Of a stretch of 64,000 nucleotides of DNA, positions 15,535 to 24,449 are shown piece after piece. A program made the position numbers and the translations under genes. How positions within the stretch are numbered: the stretch's first letter is position 1; each line of letters opens with the position of its first letter. Source of the stretch: Paenibacillus typhae (GTDB lineage: Bacteria > Bacillota > Bacilli > Paenibacillales > Paenibacillaceae); assembly GCF_900099765.1 (NCBI RefSeq), contig NZ_FNDX01000019.1:38526-102525 (forward strand). Reading direction: 5' to 3'. The notes below the pieces were generated by a model. The model was not told the DNA's origin and ran no database searches. It saw only the letters and a list, made by a program, of their open reading frames with translations.

Positions 15535-16665
15535 ATGACGAACCCAGAGATCAAATCTTCCAATAAATCCGGATCCGAAACTACAGATGCGGCCTGGTTG
15601 AAAATGCAGAAGCTGCTGGCTGATGAGCCGGTGAATCCGGTATGGGACAGCTGGGGCCAGGCCGGGTCTTACAACGCTGAAGAGGAAGAAGCCAACCGTA
15701 GAATAAGCAGCTCTGCCCTTCATAATGCCGGCGGACTGCCGGAACGTGAGGCTCCGGCTACAGGAGCCGTCAAGCCGTCAAAAGCCTCATCCCGCCGCAA
15801 AACGCGGATGACCCGCAGCCGTAAATGGGCTGCAGCCGCTGCTGCAGCTGCTCTCACTGCTGTAGTTCTGGCTACACCAGTCGGGAATACGGCAATGGCG
15901 GCGATCCTCAACCAGTTCAGGATGCAGGATGTTACTGTTGTGAATGAAAGTGAAATTCGCGAGCTGTTCAATCAGATAAATGAAGGTGAAGCAGTTAGCG
16001 AGGCCGTGAACAAGTTCGGTAGCTTTAAGACTACTTACGGAACTTATTATGACTCGCTCTTATTAGACCAGCTGCAGTCCGTTGTCGGGTACCCTGCCAT
16101 GAACACAGCTATACTGGAAGACATTCATTCCGTTCAAGTGACAGAATCCCGTGATGCTACAATGACGCTGAAGGTTGACGCAGTCAATGAGGCGCTCAAA
16201 CGGCTGGGTGCGAAGCAATTGTTGCCAGAATCGGTTGACGGGAAGCCGATCACCCTTCATCTGCCGGAGACCGTGATTTATGATCTGTCCACGGCAGACG
16301 GCCAATGGGCCAGCCTGTCACAAATGGATACCCCAAGTATTAAAATGGACTCGTCGATCGAGGTGGACGAAGCGCTGCAGGCTGTACTAAACTTACCGAT
16401 TTTGCCGGAGCATTGGAAAACGAGCCTGCAGCAGAGCCGGGTACTCGCCGGTGAATTACCAATGCCACTGATTAAAGGGGATTCAGCCAAGGAAATAACG
16501 GTAGCCGGTACACCAGTAATCCTCCAGGAGTTCGATTACAGCCAGGATCCCGTTTTTAATGCAACCTGGATTCGTGAGGGACAGATGTTTGAATTATCCG
16601 GCGGCAGCCGGTATCCCGATAAAGATGAATTTATCGCTAAGCTGCAGGAGCTGATTACTGAATGA
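15535..16665 (+). CDS. membrane anti-sigma factor (RsiX-like)
   Basis: 376 aa. A cytoplasmic N-terminal part (1-95, with KMQKLLADEPVNPVWDSW) is followed by one Ala-rich membrane segment (about 97-115) and an extracellular domain of about 260 residues. Position directly after an ECF sigma gene and this topology fit an anti-sigma factor that holds the sigma factor until an envelope signal arrives. I do not see a zinc HxxxCxxC motif. AGGAGG lies upstream. Its stop overlaps the next start (ATGA), so its translation is coupled to the ABC ATPase. Confidence 0.75.
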   Translation: MTNPEIKSSNKSGSETTDAAWLKMQKLLADEPVNPVWDSWGQAGSYNAEEEEANRRISSSALHNAGGLPEREAPATGAVKPSKASSRRKTRMTRSRKWAAAAAAAALTAVVLATPVGNTAMAAILNQFRMQDVTVVNESEIRELFNQINEGEAVSEAVNKFGSFKTTYGTYYDSLLLDQLQSVVGYPAMNTAILEDIHSVQVTESRDATMTLKVDAVNEALKRLGAKQLLPESVDGKPITLHLPETVIYDLSTADGQWASLSQMDTPSIKMDSSIEVDEALQAVLNLPILPEHWKTSLQQSRVLAGELPMPLIKGDSAKEITVAGTPVILQEFDYSQDPVFNATWIREGQMFELSGGSRYPDKDEFIAKLQELITE

Positions 16666-17630
16666 GAGAAGCGGCAATAGAAACGCAGTTATTGTCCAAA
16701 GAATACGGGAATGGACGCGGCTGCCGCGATGTAACGATAACGGTGGGAAAAGGGGAAGCCTTCGGCTTCCTCGGTCCCAACGGGGCCGGTAAAAGTACCT
16801 TTGTGAAAATGCTGGTAGGGCTCATAGCTCCTTCAAGCGGGCAGGCAAGTATCTTCGGGCACAGAATCGGGTCTATGGAGGCAAACGCATGCATCGGTTA
16901 TTTGCCGGAGCTGTACCGTTGTCAGGAATGGCTGACCGGCTTAGAGGTGCTGCAGCTGCACGCTCGTTTATGCAGGATGGATAAGACAGCTGCCCAGCGG
17001 AGAATACCCGAGCTGCTGGAGGAGGTCGGGCTTGGACAGCGCGGCAAAGACCGCGTCAAGCATTACTCCAAGGGAATGCAGCAGCGGCTTGGCTTAGCCT
17101 GTGCGCTGATAAATAAGCCGCAGGTTGTTTTTTTGGATGAGCCGTCTTCAGCGCTTGATCCGGTTGGCAGGGCAGAGGTACGGAGTATTCTGGAGCGGCT
17201 GAAGGCGAAGGGAGTTACCATTTTTCTCAACTCACACCTTCTTGGCGATGTAGAGGCACTCTGTGACAGGATGGCACTGCTGAATGACGGTGTAATCCTG
17301 CGGCATGGCACAGCAGCGGAATTGCTCAGCAAGCGAAGCACCTGGCTTTTTAAAGTCGGCGGCTGTTCGCCTTTTTTATTATCCTGGCTGAATGAGCAGA
17401 CGGGCTTTCAGCTCCATGAAACAGTGAATCAGGAGGCTGCATCACCGGAGGACGAAAGTGTTGTCTGGCTGGAAGCAGAGCTGGATAATGAGGAGCAGGC
17501 CGGCTGGCTGAATTTTCTGATTATTGAGCAGGGAATGATTTTATATGAAGCAACACGCAAAAAGGAACGTCTCGAGGGCTGGTTCATGGATGCCGTATCA
17601 GGCCTTAGTCACAGGGGGGAGAAGGAATGA
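16662..17630 (+). CDS. ABC transporter ATP-binding protein
   Basis: 322 aa. Walker A GPNGAGKST (about 38-46), signature YSKGMQQRLG (about 134-143), Walker B VVFLDEPSSALDP (about 156-168), and the H-loop in LNSHLLGDVEAL. The C-terminal 100 residues form the extra domain of multidrug/bacitracin-type CcmA-like ATPases. Overlaps both the anti-sigma gene and the permease by ATGA junctions, so the three proteins are made in step. Substrate unknown; the sigma/anti-sigma context points to envelope stress or antimicrobial export. Confidence 0.9.
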   Translation: MREAAIETQLLSKEYGNGRGCRDVTITVGKGEAFGFLGPNGAGKSTFVKMLVGLIAPSSGQASIFGHRIGSMEANACIGYLPELYRCQEWLTGLEVLQLHARLCRMDKTAAQRRIPELLEEVGLGQRGKDRVKHYSKGMQQRLGLACALINKPQVVFLDEPSSALDPVGRAEVRSILERLKAKGVTIFLNSHLLGDVEALCDRMALLNDGVILRHGTAAELLSKRSTWLFKVGGCSPFLLSWLNEQTGFQLHETVNQEAASPEDESVVWLEAELDNEEQAGWLNFLIIEQGMILYEATRKKERLEGWFMDAVSGLSHRGEKE

Positions 17631-18511
17631 GGATCATTGCCGGCATGACCTGGAAGGAATTGCTCCGCAAAAAAGTAATGCTGCTTACCCTGCTGTTGAC
17701 TGTTGTTTTCCTGCTGGCTTTCTGGTTTGTTGCACAGACAATTGGTAAAAATGATGTCTTTGACGGAAACGGAATGATCAGCTTCAGCACCATGATTGCC
17801 CGGTTCACAAACGGGGCCTTTATTCTGATGCTTGGCTTTTTCTTCGGTTCCTTTGTCATTGCTTTTCTGGCAATATTCAGTTCCTTTTCAGCTGTATCAG
17901 GGGAGGCAGAGCAAGGAATCATGCAGGCGATGCTGCCTCGTCCGCTGCCGCGCTGGAAATGGTACTTTGGCCGCTGGCTTGGATATGTCTCGCTTGGGGT
18001 TATCTATGCAGGCGTACTGTTCGCTTCTATCCTGCTTATTACCCGGTACCATGCGGCGATTCCGCAGAACCCTGCAGCGCTGCTCAGAGCCTTTCTGCTG
18101 TTTGTGTCCACTGTTCCGTTACTGGTGAGCCTGGCGATGCTCGGCTCAGGCATTTTCTCTGCACTCGGCAACGGTGTCCTTATGACGATGCTCTATGGTG
18201 CAGGCTGGCTTGGAGGCATGCTGGATAAGCTAAGCGGATCACTGCGGCTTGAGCCTGACGGATTGGTGATGCTGCATAATCTCACCGGGCTCATCTCTAT
18301 GGCTATGCCTGCAGATAGCCTGCAGCGCAGAATGACAACTGAACTGCTTAGCATTAAGGAGCTCAGTGGCATAGTAGATATAACAAGCGGCAGCTTTAGT
18401 ATGCTTAGCGGGGGTACTGGTCCATCGGATACCTTCATTATTTATGCTATAGGGTATACCCTTGTCGCACTGCTAATTGGACTATATCGCTTTCAACGTA
18501 GAGATTTATAA
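17627..18511 (+). CDS. ABC transporter permease (ABC-2 type)
   Basis: 294 aa with about six membrane segments (the first at about 18-40: VMLLTLLLTVVFLLAFWFV) and the motif FSAVSGEAEQGIMQAMLPRPL near residue 85, typical of ABC-2 permeases that pair with CcmA-like ATPases. Starts inside the stop of the ATPase gene. Last gene of the sigma/anti-sigma/ABC operon and followed by the bidirectional hairpin at 18546-18587. Confidence 0.85.
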   Translation: MRIIAGMTWKELLRKKVMLLTLLLTVVFLLAFWFVAQTIGKNDVFDGNGMISFSTMIARFTNGAFILMLGFFFGSFVIAFLAIFSSFSAVSGEAEQGIMQAMLPRPLPRWKWYFGRWLGYVSLGVIYAGVLFASILLITRYHAAIPQNPAALLRAFLLFVSTVPLLVSLAMLGSGIFSALGNGVLMTMLYGAGWLGGMLDKLSGSLRLEPDGLVMLHNLTGLISMAMPADSLQRRMTTELLSIKELSGIVDITSGSFSMLSGGTGPSDTFIIYAIGYTLVALLIGLYRFQRRDL

Positions 18512-18545
18512 AGATGTCCAGGTTAACCCGCATATTTACACAAAC

Positions 18546-18587
18546 AAGCGCCCTTTTGAGCCGGAATCCGGTTCAAAAAGGGCGCTT
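18546..18587. terminator. bidirectional hairpin between convergent genes
   Basis: AAGCGCCC, TTTT and GAGCCGGA pair with TCCGGTTC, AAAAA and GGGCGCTT: a nearly perfect 20-bp stem with a one-base bulge. It lies between the ABC permease and the convergent hxlR-type gene and can serve both strands. Confidence 0.8.
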
Positions 18588-18607
18588 ATCTGCTTCAAGC
18601 GCGGGGC

Positions 18608-18934
18608 TCACTGCTTGACTCCAAGCTCAATCCATTCAGAGGACCAGCTGCTGATTTCTCCCAGAATCGGAGCCAGGGCATTGCCCTTGGCAGTCAGGGA
18701 GTATTCAATGCGCACCGGCATTTCGGGATATACTGTCCGCTGAATGATACCTTCGTTTTCCATTTCCTTCAGCCGGTCAGATAATACCTTACCGCTGAGG
18801 TTAGACAGGCAGCCCTCGATTTCACCAAACCGGCGGGGGCCCTGCATCAATACAAATACGATCAGTGCGACCCAGCGTTTGCTTAGAACATCTACCGCCT
18901 TCTCAAAGCGGGGACACATCTCGAACTCATTCAT
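18608..18934 (-). CDS. HxlR family winged-helix regulator
   Basis: 108 aa. Family features: CPRFEKAVDVLSKRWVALIV at 7-26 with the sensing-type Cys7, a recognition helix around LSGKVLSDRLKEMENEG (46-62), and the wing RIEYSLTAKG. HxlR members respond to aldehydes, quinones or oxidants. Divergent from ribA; the AT-rich 160-bp gap carries inverted repeats that may be its operators. Confidence 0.88.
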   Translation of the reverse strand: MNEFEMCPRFEKAVDVLSKRWVALIVFVLMQGPRRFGEIEGCLSNLSGKVLSDRLKEMENEGIIQRTVYPEMPVRIEYSLTAKGNALAPILGEISSWSSEWIELGVKQ

Positions 18935-18967
18935 TTAGCTCACCTCTGCATTCATTATATCATAAAC

Positions 18968-19053
18968 TTACAATAAGTAATTATAAATATTTATATATAT
19001 ATTATAACTTGACGAAGTTATATTACAATGATAAACTAACTTACAAATAGTTA
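18968..19053. promoter_or_regulatory. divergent hxlR/ribA control region with inverted repeats
   Basis: TTAC-N5-GTAA at 18968-18980 and TAACT-N7-AGTTA at 19037-19053 are small inverted repeats. An AACTT-gacg-AAGTT repeat lies between them (19007-19019). The region is strongly AT-rich (ATATATATATT at about 18990-19002). HxlR proteins bind short inverted repeats of this kind; direct evidence is lacking. Confidence 0.45.
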
Positions 19054-19095
19054 CTACAGCGAATTTTGATAATTAAATTTTAGGATGGTGCAATT

Positions 19096-19878
19096 ATGAT
19101 TAAACCGGATATCATTTCTATATTGCAGAATAAGATCAAGTGGATTACTAACAATGACAATACAAACATTCTGGTCGGACCGATCACCTTACCTGTCAAT
19201 CTGGATGGAGAGACGGTTACTTTTAAATGGTACAGCTGGCTTAATGCAGCTGATGAAGATCTTCAGCAGGGCGATACGAAGGAAGCAACAGAGCTTCTGA
19301 TCTCCCGGCTTTCTTCGCTGAAGCTTGCTGATGCGCAGCAGTCGAGTGTACTTGTATATGGTGATTTTGAACACTCAGACGAGGCCCTGATCCGGATGCA
19401 CAGCATCTGCCATACCGGGGATATCTTCGGAAGCAAGCGCTGCGACTGCGGATTCCAGCTGCGCCAGTCGATGAAGATGATCGCACAGCACGGCTCCGGG
19501 GCGCTGTTCTATTTGGCTAACCATGAAGGCAGAGGCATCGGGCTGTTCAGCAAAGCGATGGCCTACATTCTTCAGGAGGAAGGCTATGATACAGTAGAAG
19601 CTAACCTCGAATTGGGCTTTGCCGATGATTCACGGGATTACAGCGACGCGATCAGCGTTCTGCAGCACCTGCGCAGCAAACCGGTCACTTTGATCACGAA
19701 CAATCCGAAGAAGCTTGAGGCTTTGAAGGCGGCCGGAATGAATACCGGTAAACGGATTCCGCTGTGGGGAGATGTGTCCGTCTTTAACGAAAAGTACCTG
19801 CGGACCAAGGTTACCCGCTCCGGGCATCTGGAGGCAGTGAAGACGGCTGATTTTTTTGAAGGAAGAGTCGCTAAATAA
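19096..19878 (+). CDS. ribA: GTP cyclohydrolase II
   Basis: 260 aa, longer than the 196-aa E. coli enzyme because of an N-terminal extension of about 50 residues. Zinc ligands Cys105, Cys116 and Cys118 lie in CHTGDIFGSKRCDCG; the active-site EGRGIGL is at 144-150; NNPKKLEAL lies near the end. Converts GTP to 2,5-diamino-6-ribosylamino-pyrimidinone phosphate plus formate, the first riboflavin step. It stands alone, without ribB, ribH or ribE, and is divergent from an HxlR regulator, so it may supply flavin or a deazapurine precursor under a special signal rather than bulk riboflavin. Confidence 0.9.
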   Translation: MIKPDIISILQNKIKWITNNDNTNILVGPITLPVNLDGETVTFKWYSWLNAADEDLQQGDTKEATELLISRLSSLKLADAQQSSVLVYGDFEHSDEALIRMHSICHTGDIFGSKRCDCGFQLRQSMKMIAQHGSGALFYLANHEGRGIGLFSKAMAYILQEEGYDTVEANLELGFADDSRDYSDAISVLQHLRSKPVTLITNNPKKLEALKAAGMNTGKRIPLWGDVSVFNEKYLRTKVTRSGHLEAVKTADFFEGRVAK

Positions 19879-19953
19879 TGAGGGGTAGTGCTTTTCCGCT
19901 CTGTCCATTATAATGGAGAACTGAACCCAACTTATAGTTAGCGAGGTACCTCT

Positions 19954-21009
19954 ATGAACGCAATTGAAGTGCAGGACTTACGCAAAACCTTTAAAGTCCA
20001 AAAAAACCGCGAGGGCCTCAAAGGGGCCTTCGCTGATTTGTTTAAACGGCAGTATTCCGAGGTTACCGCTGTTAAAGATATTTCGTTCAAGATTCCGGAG
20101 GGCGAAATCTGCGGCTACATCGGGGAGAACGGGGCAGGCAAGTCGACGACAATCAAGATGCTCACGGGCATTCTTGTCCCGACTTCAGGCCAAGTGTCAG
20201 TAGGCGGATTTGTTCCTTATATGGAGCGCGAGAAGTTCGTTCAGAACATCGGCGTTGTATTTGGCCAGCGCAGCCAGCTTTGGTGGGACATCGGCGTTAT
20301 TGAATCCTTTCAGCTGCTGCGTAAAGTATACAGAGTATCGGAGCATGATTTTAAAAAGCGGCTGGATGAGCTTGTCGAGCGGCTTGAGCTCCAAGAGCTT
20401 CTTAACCGGCCCGTCCGCAAGCTGAGTCTTGGACAGCGGATGCGCTGCGAGCTGGTCGCTGCGCTTCTGCATAACCCGTCCATTCTGTTTCTGGACGAGC
20501 CGACCATCGGCCTGGATATCGTCGTGAAGTCGGAAATCCGTGATTTTCTCAAGGATACGAACCGTGAGCACGGCACCACCATTTTGCTGACAACCCATGA
20601 TCTGCAGGATATAGAAGCCCTATGCTCAAGGGTCATTATGCTGGATGACGGACGGATTATTTATGATGGCGGTCTTGAGGAGCTGAAACAGCGCTGGGGA
20701 ACCGGGCGTGAGGTGCAGTTCCAGTTCGGCGCGGCTACCAGGCTGGCTCAGCTCGTACAATGGACAGAGGGAATGCCTGTCACCTGGACAGCGGAGAACG
20801 ATCTGGGTGCCAAGGTATGGATTCCGCTTGAGCTGAACGTTTCGGATGTGCTGGCCCGTGTGGTCGGAGCGGCGGATATTACCGACATCAAAATTATCGA
20901 GACGAATACGGATGAGATTGTACGGAGTATCTATCAGTCCGGCTCTGCAGACAAGCCGGAGGATAAAATCGCGGCACTGCAGGAAGAGAAAGAGGCGGCA
21001 CATGTCTAA
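19954..21009 (+). CDS. ABC transporter ATP-binding protein (ABC-2 exporter)
   Basis: 351 aa. Walker A GENGAGKSTT (about 56-65), Q-loop region VFGQRSQLWWD (about 99-109), signature LSLGQRMRCELV (about 156-167), Walker B ILFLDEPTIGLDI, and the C-terminal extension found in ATPases that serve pairs of large ABC-2 permeases. Followed by two such permeases in one operon; its last 8 bases overlap the first permease. TATAAT at 19909-19914 is a likely -10. Substrate unknown. Confidence 0.9.
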   Translation: MNAIEVQDLRKTFKVQKNREGLKGAFADLFKRQYSEVTAVKDISFKIPEGEICGYIGENGAGKSTTIKMLTGILVPTSGQVSVGGFVPYMEREKFVQNIGVVFGQRSQLWWDIGVIESFQLLRKVYRVSEHDFKKRLDELVERLELQELLNRPVRKLSLGQRMRCELVAALLHNPSILFLDEPTIGLDIVVKSEIRDFLKDTNREHGTTILLTTHDLQDIEALCSRVIMLDDGRIIYDGGLEELKQRWGTGREVQFQFGAATRLAQLVQWTEGMPVTWTAENDLGAKVWIPLELNVSDVLARVVGAADITDIKIIETNTDEIVRSIYQSGSADKPEDKIAALQEEKEAAHV

Positions 21010-21847
21010 ATCTCTAGAGGCCGGCGGTTCACAGGAGAACGGGAAACTGCTGCTGCTGGGAGCCTATTTTGATTTTATTCGTATCCGTTTTTTGACCATG
21101 CTTGCATACCGTGTTAATTATTATTCAGGTATCCTGATCTATACCTTAAATATCGGAGTCAATTACTTCACATGGAAGGCTATTTACGGCGGGGGTGAAT
21201 CCTTGGGCGGCTTTACCAGTGCGCAGATGACCACCTATGTTGCCGTCTCCTGGATGGCGAGAGCCTTTTATTTCAACAACCTTGACCGGGAGATTTCATC
21301 AGATATCCGTGACGGGAGCATTGCGATCCAGTTCATCCGTCCGTATAACTATGTGCTCGTCAAAATGATGCAGGGGCTCGGGGAAGGCCTGTTCCGCTTC
21401 CTGATGCTGATGATTCCGGGAATGGTTGTGGCGGTTCTGCTCTTTCCGGTTGAGCTCCCGACAGATCCCGCCGCTTGGATTGGGTTTTTGGTCATGCTCT
21501 TCTTCAGCTTCCTGATCAGTTCACAGATTAATGTGATCACCGGGCTGAGCGCTTTTTTTGTGGAAAATAATGAGGGTGTGATGCGGATGAAGCGGGTCAT
21601 TGTTGATCTCTTCTCCGGTCTGATCGTTCCGATCAGCCTGTTTCCGGGCTGGTTGTCCTCTGTGCTGGATGTATTGCCGTTTCAGGCCATTACATACCTT
21701 CCGGGCTCAGTTTTTACAGGACGCGTACAAGGGGTGGGCATCTGGAATGTGCTCGGTATTCAGGTCTTCTGGTTCCTGGTGCTGCTGATTCCGATTGTCT
21801 GGCTTTATTATGCGGCGCGCAAGCGGCTGTTCGTGCAGGGGGGCTAA
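21002..21847 (+). CDS. ABC-2 type permease, first subunit
   Basis: 281 aa with six predicted membrane segments, beginning GAYFDFIRIRFLTMLAYR. The motif MARAFYFNNLDREISSDIRD and later VLPFQAITYLPG are typical of the large ABC-2 permease family that works as heterodimers. The ATG at 21002 lies inside the ATPase stop region and is preferred over any upstream in-frame start, which would lie in the ATPase gene. Four bases separate it from the second permease. Confidence 0.85.
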   Translation: MSKSLEAGGSQENGKLLLLGAYFDFIRIRFLTMLAYRVNYYSGILIYTLNIGVNYFTWKAIYGGGESLGGFTSAQMTTYVAVSWMARAFYFNNLDREISSDIRDGSIAIQFIRPYNYVLVKMMQGLGEGLFRFLMLMIPGMVVAVLLFPVELPTDPAAWIGFLVMLFFSFLISSQINVITGLSAFFVENNEGVMRMKRVIVDLFSGLIVPISLFPGWLSSVLDVLPFQAITYLPGSVFTGRVQGVGIWNVLGIQVFWFLVLLIPIVWLYYAARKRLFVQGG

Positions 21848-21851
21848 GCAG

Positions 21852-22637
21852 ATGTATCATTTAGGCTTATTATGGGAATATCTCAAAAATTATATGAAAA
21901 CCCGGTTAACCTACCGCGCTGATTTTTGGGTAGAGGTTATCTCGGACCTGCTGTTTCAAGCGACGAACTTTATTTTTATCATGGTCATCTTTATGCATAC
22001 GGAAAGCCTGGGCGGCTGGAATCAGAATGAAGTGGTCTTTGTTTATGGTTTCTTCATGGTTCCCTTCGGTGTTTTCAGCTGCTTTGTGAATATGTGGAAT
22101 TTCAGTGAGCGCTATATCGTCAAAGGCGAGATGGACCGCGTGCTGACCCGTCCGGCGCATAACCTGTTTCAGATCCTGCTGGAAAATGTAGACCCGCCGT
22201 CCCTGATCGGCTCCTTCATCGGGCTCGTCATTATGGCTATAAGTGGCGCTAATCTTGGTTTGCCCTTTGAATGGTGGACTATTCCAGTGCTTCTGCTGCT
22301 CACGTTAAGTGCAGTGGCGATCTATACCGGGATTTACACGGCACTGACTTCGTTGTCGTTCTATTCCGATGCCCCAACCGGCATACTGCCGCTGATGTAT
22401 AACATCCAGAACTACGGACGTTATCCGGTGACCATCTACAACCGGGCGATTCAGGTGCTGCTTACCTGGATTATTCCTTTTGCCTTTGTCGGGATTTATC
22501 CTGCAGCCCTGTTCCTACAGCGGGATGAGATGCGGGGAATGGCTATTCTGACACCGGTTGTCGGGGCTGTATTCCTGAGCATCGGGCTTCTATGCTGGAA
22601 TTACGGGGTTAAGCGGTATAAGGGAGCGGGTTCCTAA
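21852..22637 (+). CDS. ABC-2 type permease, second subunit
   Basis: 261 aa, about six membrane segments. Paired family member of the preceding gene, with YLKNYMKTRLTYRADFWVEV at the N-terminus and RYIVKGEMDRVLTRPAHNLF at about 98-117, the cytoplasmic coupling stretch. ATG at 21852, preceded by a weak GGGG. With the ATPase and first permease it makes a three-gene exporter. Terminator at 22657-22691. Confidence 0.85.
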   Translation: MYHLGLLWEYLKNYMKTRLTYRADFWVEVISDLLFQATNFIFIMVIFMHTESLGGWNQNEVVFVYGFFMVPFGVFSCFVNMWNFSERYIVKGEMDRVLTRPAHNLFQILLENVDPPSLIGSFIGLVIMAISGANLGLPFEWWTIPVLLLLTLSAVAIYTGIYTALTSLSFYSDAPTGILPLMYNIQNYGRYPVTIYNRAIQVLLTWIIPFAFVGIYPAALFLQRDEMRGMAILTPVVGAVFLSIGLLCWNYGVKRYKGAGS

Positions 22638-22656
22638 TACAATATCTTCTTTGGAG

Positions 22657-22691
22657 GCAGGTGGATGAGAAATTATCCGTCTGCTTTTTTT
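22657..22691 (+). terminator. Rho-independent terminator
   Basis: GCAGGTGGAT pairs with ATCCGTCTGC (two G-U pairs), then a run of seven T. Ends the ABC-2 operon. Confidence 0.85.
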
Positions 22692-22836
22692 GCATGCTCA
22701 TAATCCGCTACATTAAATTCATCAGATCATACTACCGGGATGCGATAAAAATACTAACCGCCGTAAAAATTAAAGCCCATAATAAAGGTTGTACTACATA
22801 ATAATGACATTATGCCAAAAAAGGACGGGCTGAGCG

Positions 22837-23838
22837 GTGATGAACAGATATATCATAGGTGTTGATTTGGGGGGAACAAATATCAAGGCTGGTTTGTATG
22901 ATACTGAATTTGCACCAGTCAAGGAACTATCTATCCTCACAGAAGCGGCGCAAGGGCCGGCACATGTGCTTGAACGGATCAGAGTGGCCGTAAACCTGCT
23001 CACCATTGGGAACGGCATTCCTCTGCGGGAGATTGCAGCTATGGGCATGGGAATACCGGGACTGCTGGACCCGTATGAAGGTCTGTCCGTCTTTTCCCCG
23101 AATTTTCCGGGCTGGGAGCAGGTACATATAATAAACGAAATGAAGCAGCACTACAGCTTCCCGGTCTTTATCGACAATGATGTACGGGTCAATTTGTACG
23201 GGGAATGGCTGCATGGAGCCGGACGGGGCTGCAGCAATCTGGTGCTGCTTACACTGGGGACGGGGCTAGGCTCCGGTATTGTGCATGACGGCAGAGTTCT
23301 GTACGGAACCACCTTCAGCGCCGGTGAAATCGGGCATATGAATATGTACAGGCAAGGGCGCCCTTGCCGCTGCGGCAGCTCCGGCTGTCTGGGCCGTTAC
23401 GTCTCCGCGGTGGGTATGGTAAATACACTCAAGGAAAAGCTGGCGGCCGGAAGAAGAAGTATCCTTCAGGAATGGACAAGCGGTGACGAAGCGGCTTTTA
23501 CGGCTAAAATGATCTCGGAAGCCTATGACCTTCACGATCCGCTGGCAGTGGAGGTTATGCACGAGACGGGAGAGCTGCTGGGCTTCGGTCTGTCCAACGT
23601 CATTAATCTGCTAAACCCGCAGCGGATTATTATCGGGGGCGGTATGTCGGCAGCAGGTGACCGGCTTCTCAGCACGGTCAGGGAGACCGTGAATGCTCAT
23701 GCCCTGAAGCTGTCCGGGAGCAGCTGCGACATTGTTCAGGCTGAGCTGGGCAGCCGGGCAGGCACTTTAGGTGCTGCGGCGTATGCGCAGCAGCGGATGC
23801 CCGTTTTTGATTCAGCCGCCCGGCATGGTATGCTGTAA
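22837..23838 (+). CDS. ROK family sugar kinase (glucokinase-like)
   Basis: 333 aa. N-terminal phosphate loop VDLGGTNIKAGLYD (about 9-22), DNDVRVNLYGEW with the catalytic Asp, the ROK zinc site GHMNMYR followed by CRCGSSGCLG, and NPQRIIIGGGM near the C-terminus. The zinc-binding cluster and absence of a helix-turn-helix indicate a kinase rather than a ROK repressor. Likely phosphorylates glucose or a related sugar. GTG at 22837 and ATG at 22840 are both possible; AAGGA lies at 22820-22824. A small ATAATG-A-CATTAT inverted repeat sits at 22801-22813. Confidence 0.85.
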   Translation: MMNRYIIGVDLGGTNIKAGLYDTEFAPVKELSILTEAAQGPAHVLERIRVAVNLLTIGNGIPLREIAAMGMGIPGLLDPYEGLSVFSPNFPGWEQVHIINEMKQHYSFPVFIDNDVRVNLYGEWLHGAGRGCSNLVLLTLGTGLGSGIVHDGRVLYGTTFSAGEIGHMNMYRQGRPCRCGSSGCLGRYVSAVGMVNTLKEKLAAGRRSILQEWTSGDEAAFTAKMISEAYDLHDPLAVEVMHETGELLGFGLSNVINLLNPQRIIIGGGMSAAGDRLLSTVRETVNAHALKLSGSSCDIVQAELGSRAGTLGAAAYAQQRMPVFDSAARHGML

Positions 23839-23863
23839 ATAACCAATATGCAGGAGGGTAATC

Positions 23864-24400
23864 ATGAAACGGGACATTCAGCATGTGCCTTACGGCTATG
23901 AGCCGCCGGCCAAGGAACGTAAAGGGACTTTGATTTTCTACGATTCGTTTGAGCATATTACCGACCATGAGCTTGAAGCAGCGGCCAACACAGCGGCAGA
24001 ACGCAAGTTCACCAAGCTGGTTCTGTACCCGCTGCATGAGGAAACGGTGAGACGGATGAGCAAAGAGCCTGTCCGATCCTATTATAAACGTGAAGACCGG
24101 CTGCATGAGTGGAAAAGAGACCAGGGCCGCTCCTTTATCACCATAGAGACCCTCGAAGGCAAGCGGAAGAAATATACCCCCCTCGATACGGCGCTGCGTC
24201 ATATCAGTGATGTATACCCGCCGCCGTACTTTTTGTACCTGACACCTGAAACGGCAAATCTGTTTGCTTCGTATTCTTCTTTTGAAGAGTGGATTGTCAA
24301 GCTGCGCCTGATTCTGTCGGCTGAGCCGCAGCAGCTTCACCCGCGACTAGCGAAGTTCAGCCACCGCTGGGATGTGGCCGGGGCCGTTCAGGAGGAGTAG
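23864..24400 (+). CDS. conserved hypothetical protein, 178 aa
   Basis: Preceded by AGGAGGG and 25 bp after the ROK kinase gene, so probably cotranscribed with it. Soluble, no signal or membrane segment. Features: KGTLIFYDSFEHITDHELEA (20-39), KFTKLVLYPLHEETVRRM, then a basic stretch around KREDRLHEWKRDQGRSF, and the PPPYFLYLTPETANLF segment. The alternation of beta strands and helices with KLVLYPLHEE suggests an alpha/beta nucleotide-type fold, but I do not recognise the family and assign no function. Confidence 0.7.
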   Translation: MKRDIQHVPYGYEPPAKERKGTLIFYDSFEHITDHELEAAANTAAERKFTKLVLYPLHEETVRRMSKEPVRSYYKREDRLHEWKRDQGRSFITIETLEGKRKKYTPLDTALRHISDVYPPPYFLYLTPETANLFASYSSFEEWIVKLRLILSAEPQQLHPRLAKFSHRWDVAGAVQEE

Positions 24401-24449
24401 CCTGCTAAGACAATCCATAAACAGATTACTTCGGGGAGAGTGATCAGAA

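Noticed and set aside
18990..19020. ATATATATTAT stretch considered as a chromosomal dif site
   Set aside because: Only the central AT run resembles B. subtilis dif; the XerC/XerD arms do not match. It is better read as the hxlR/ribA control region.
19954..22637. ABC-2 operon considered as a bacteriocin or lantibiotic immunity system
   Set aside because: No precursor peptide, modification enzyme or two-component system adjacent; only a generic exporter can be supported.
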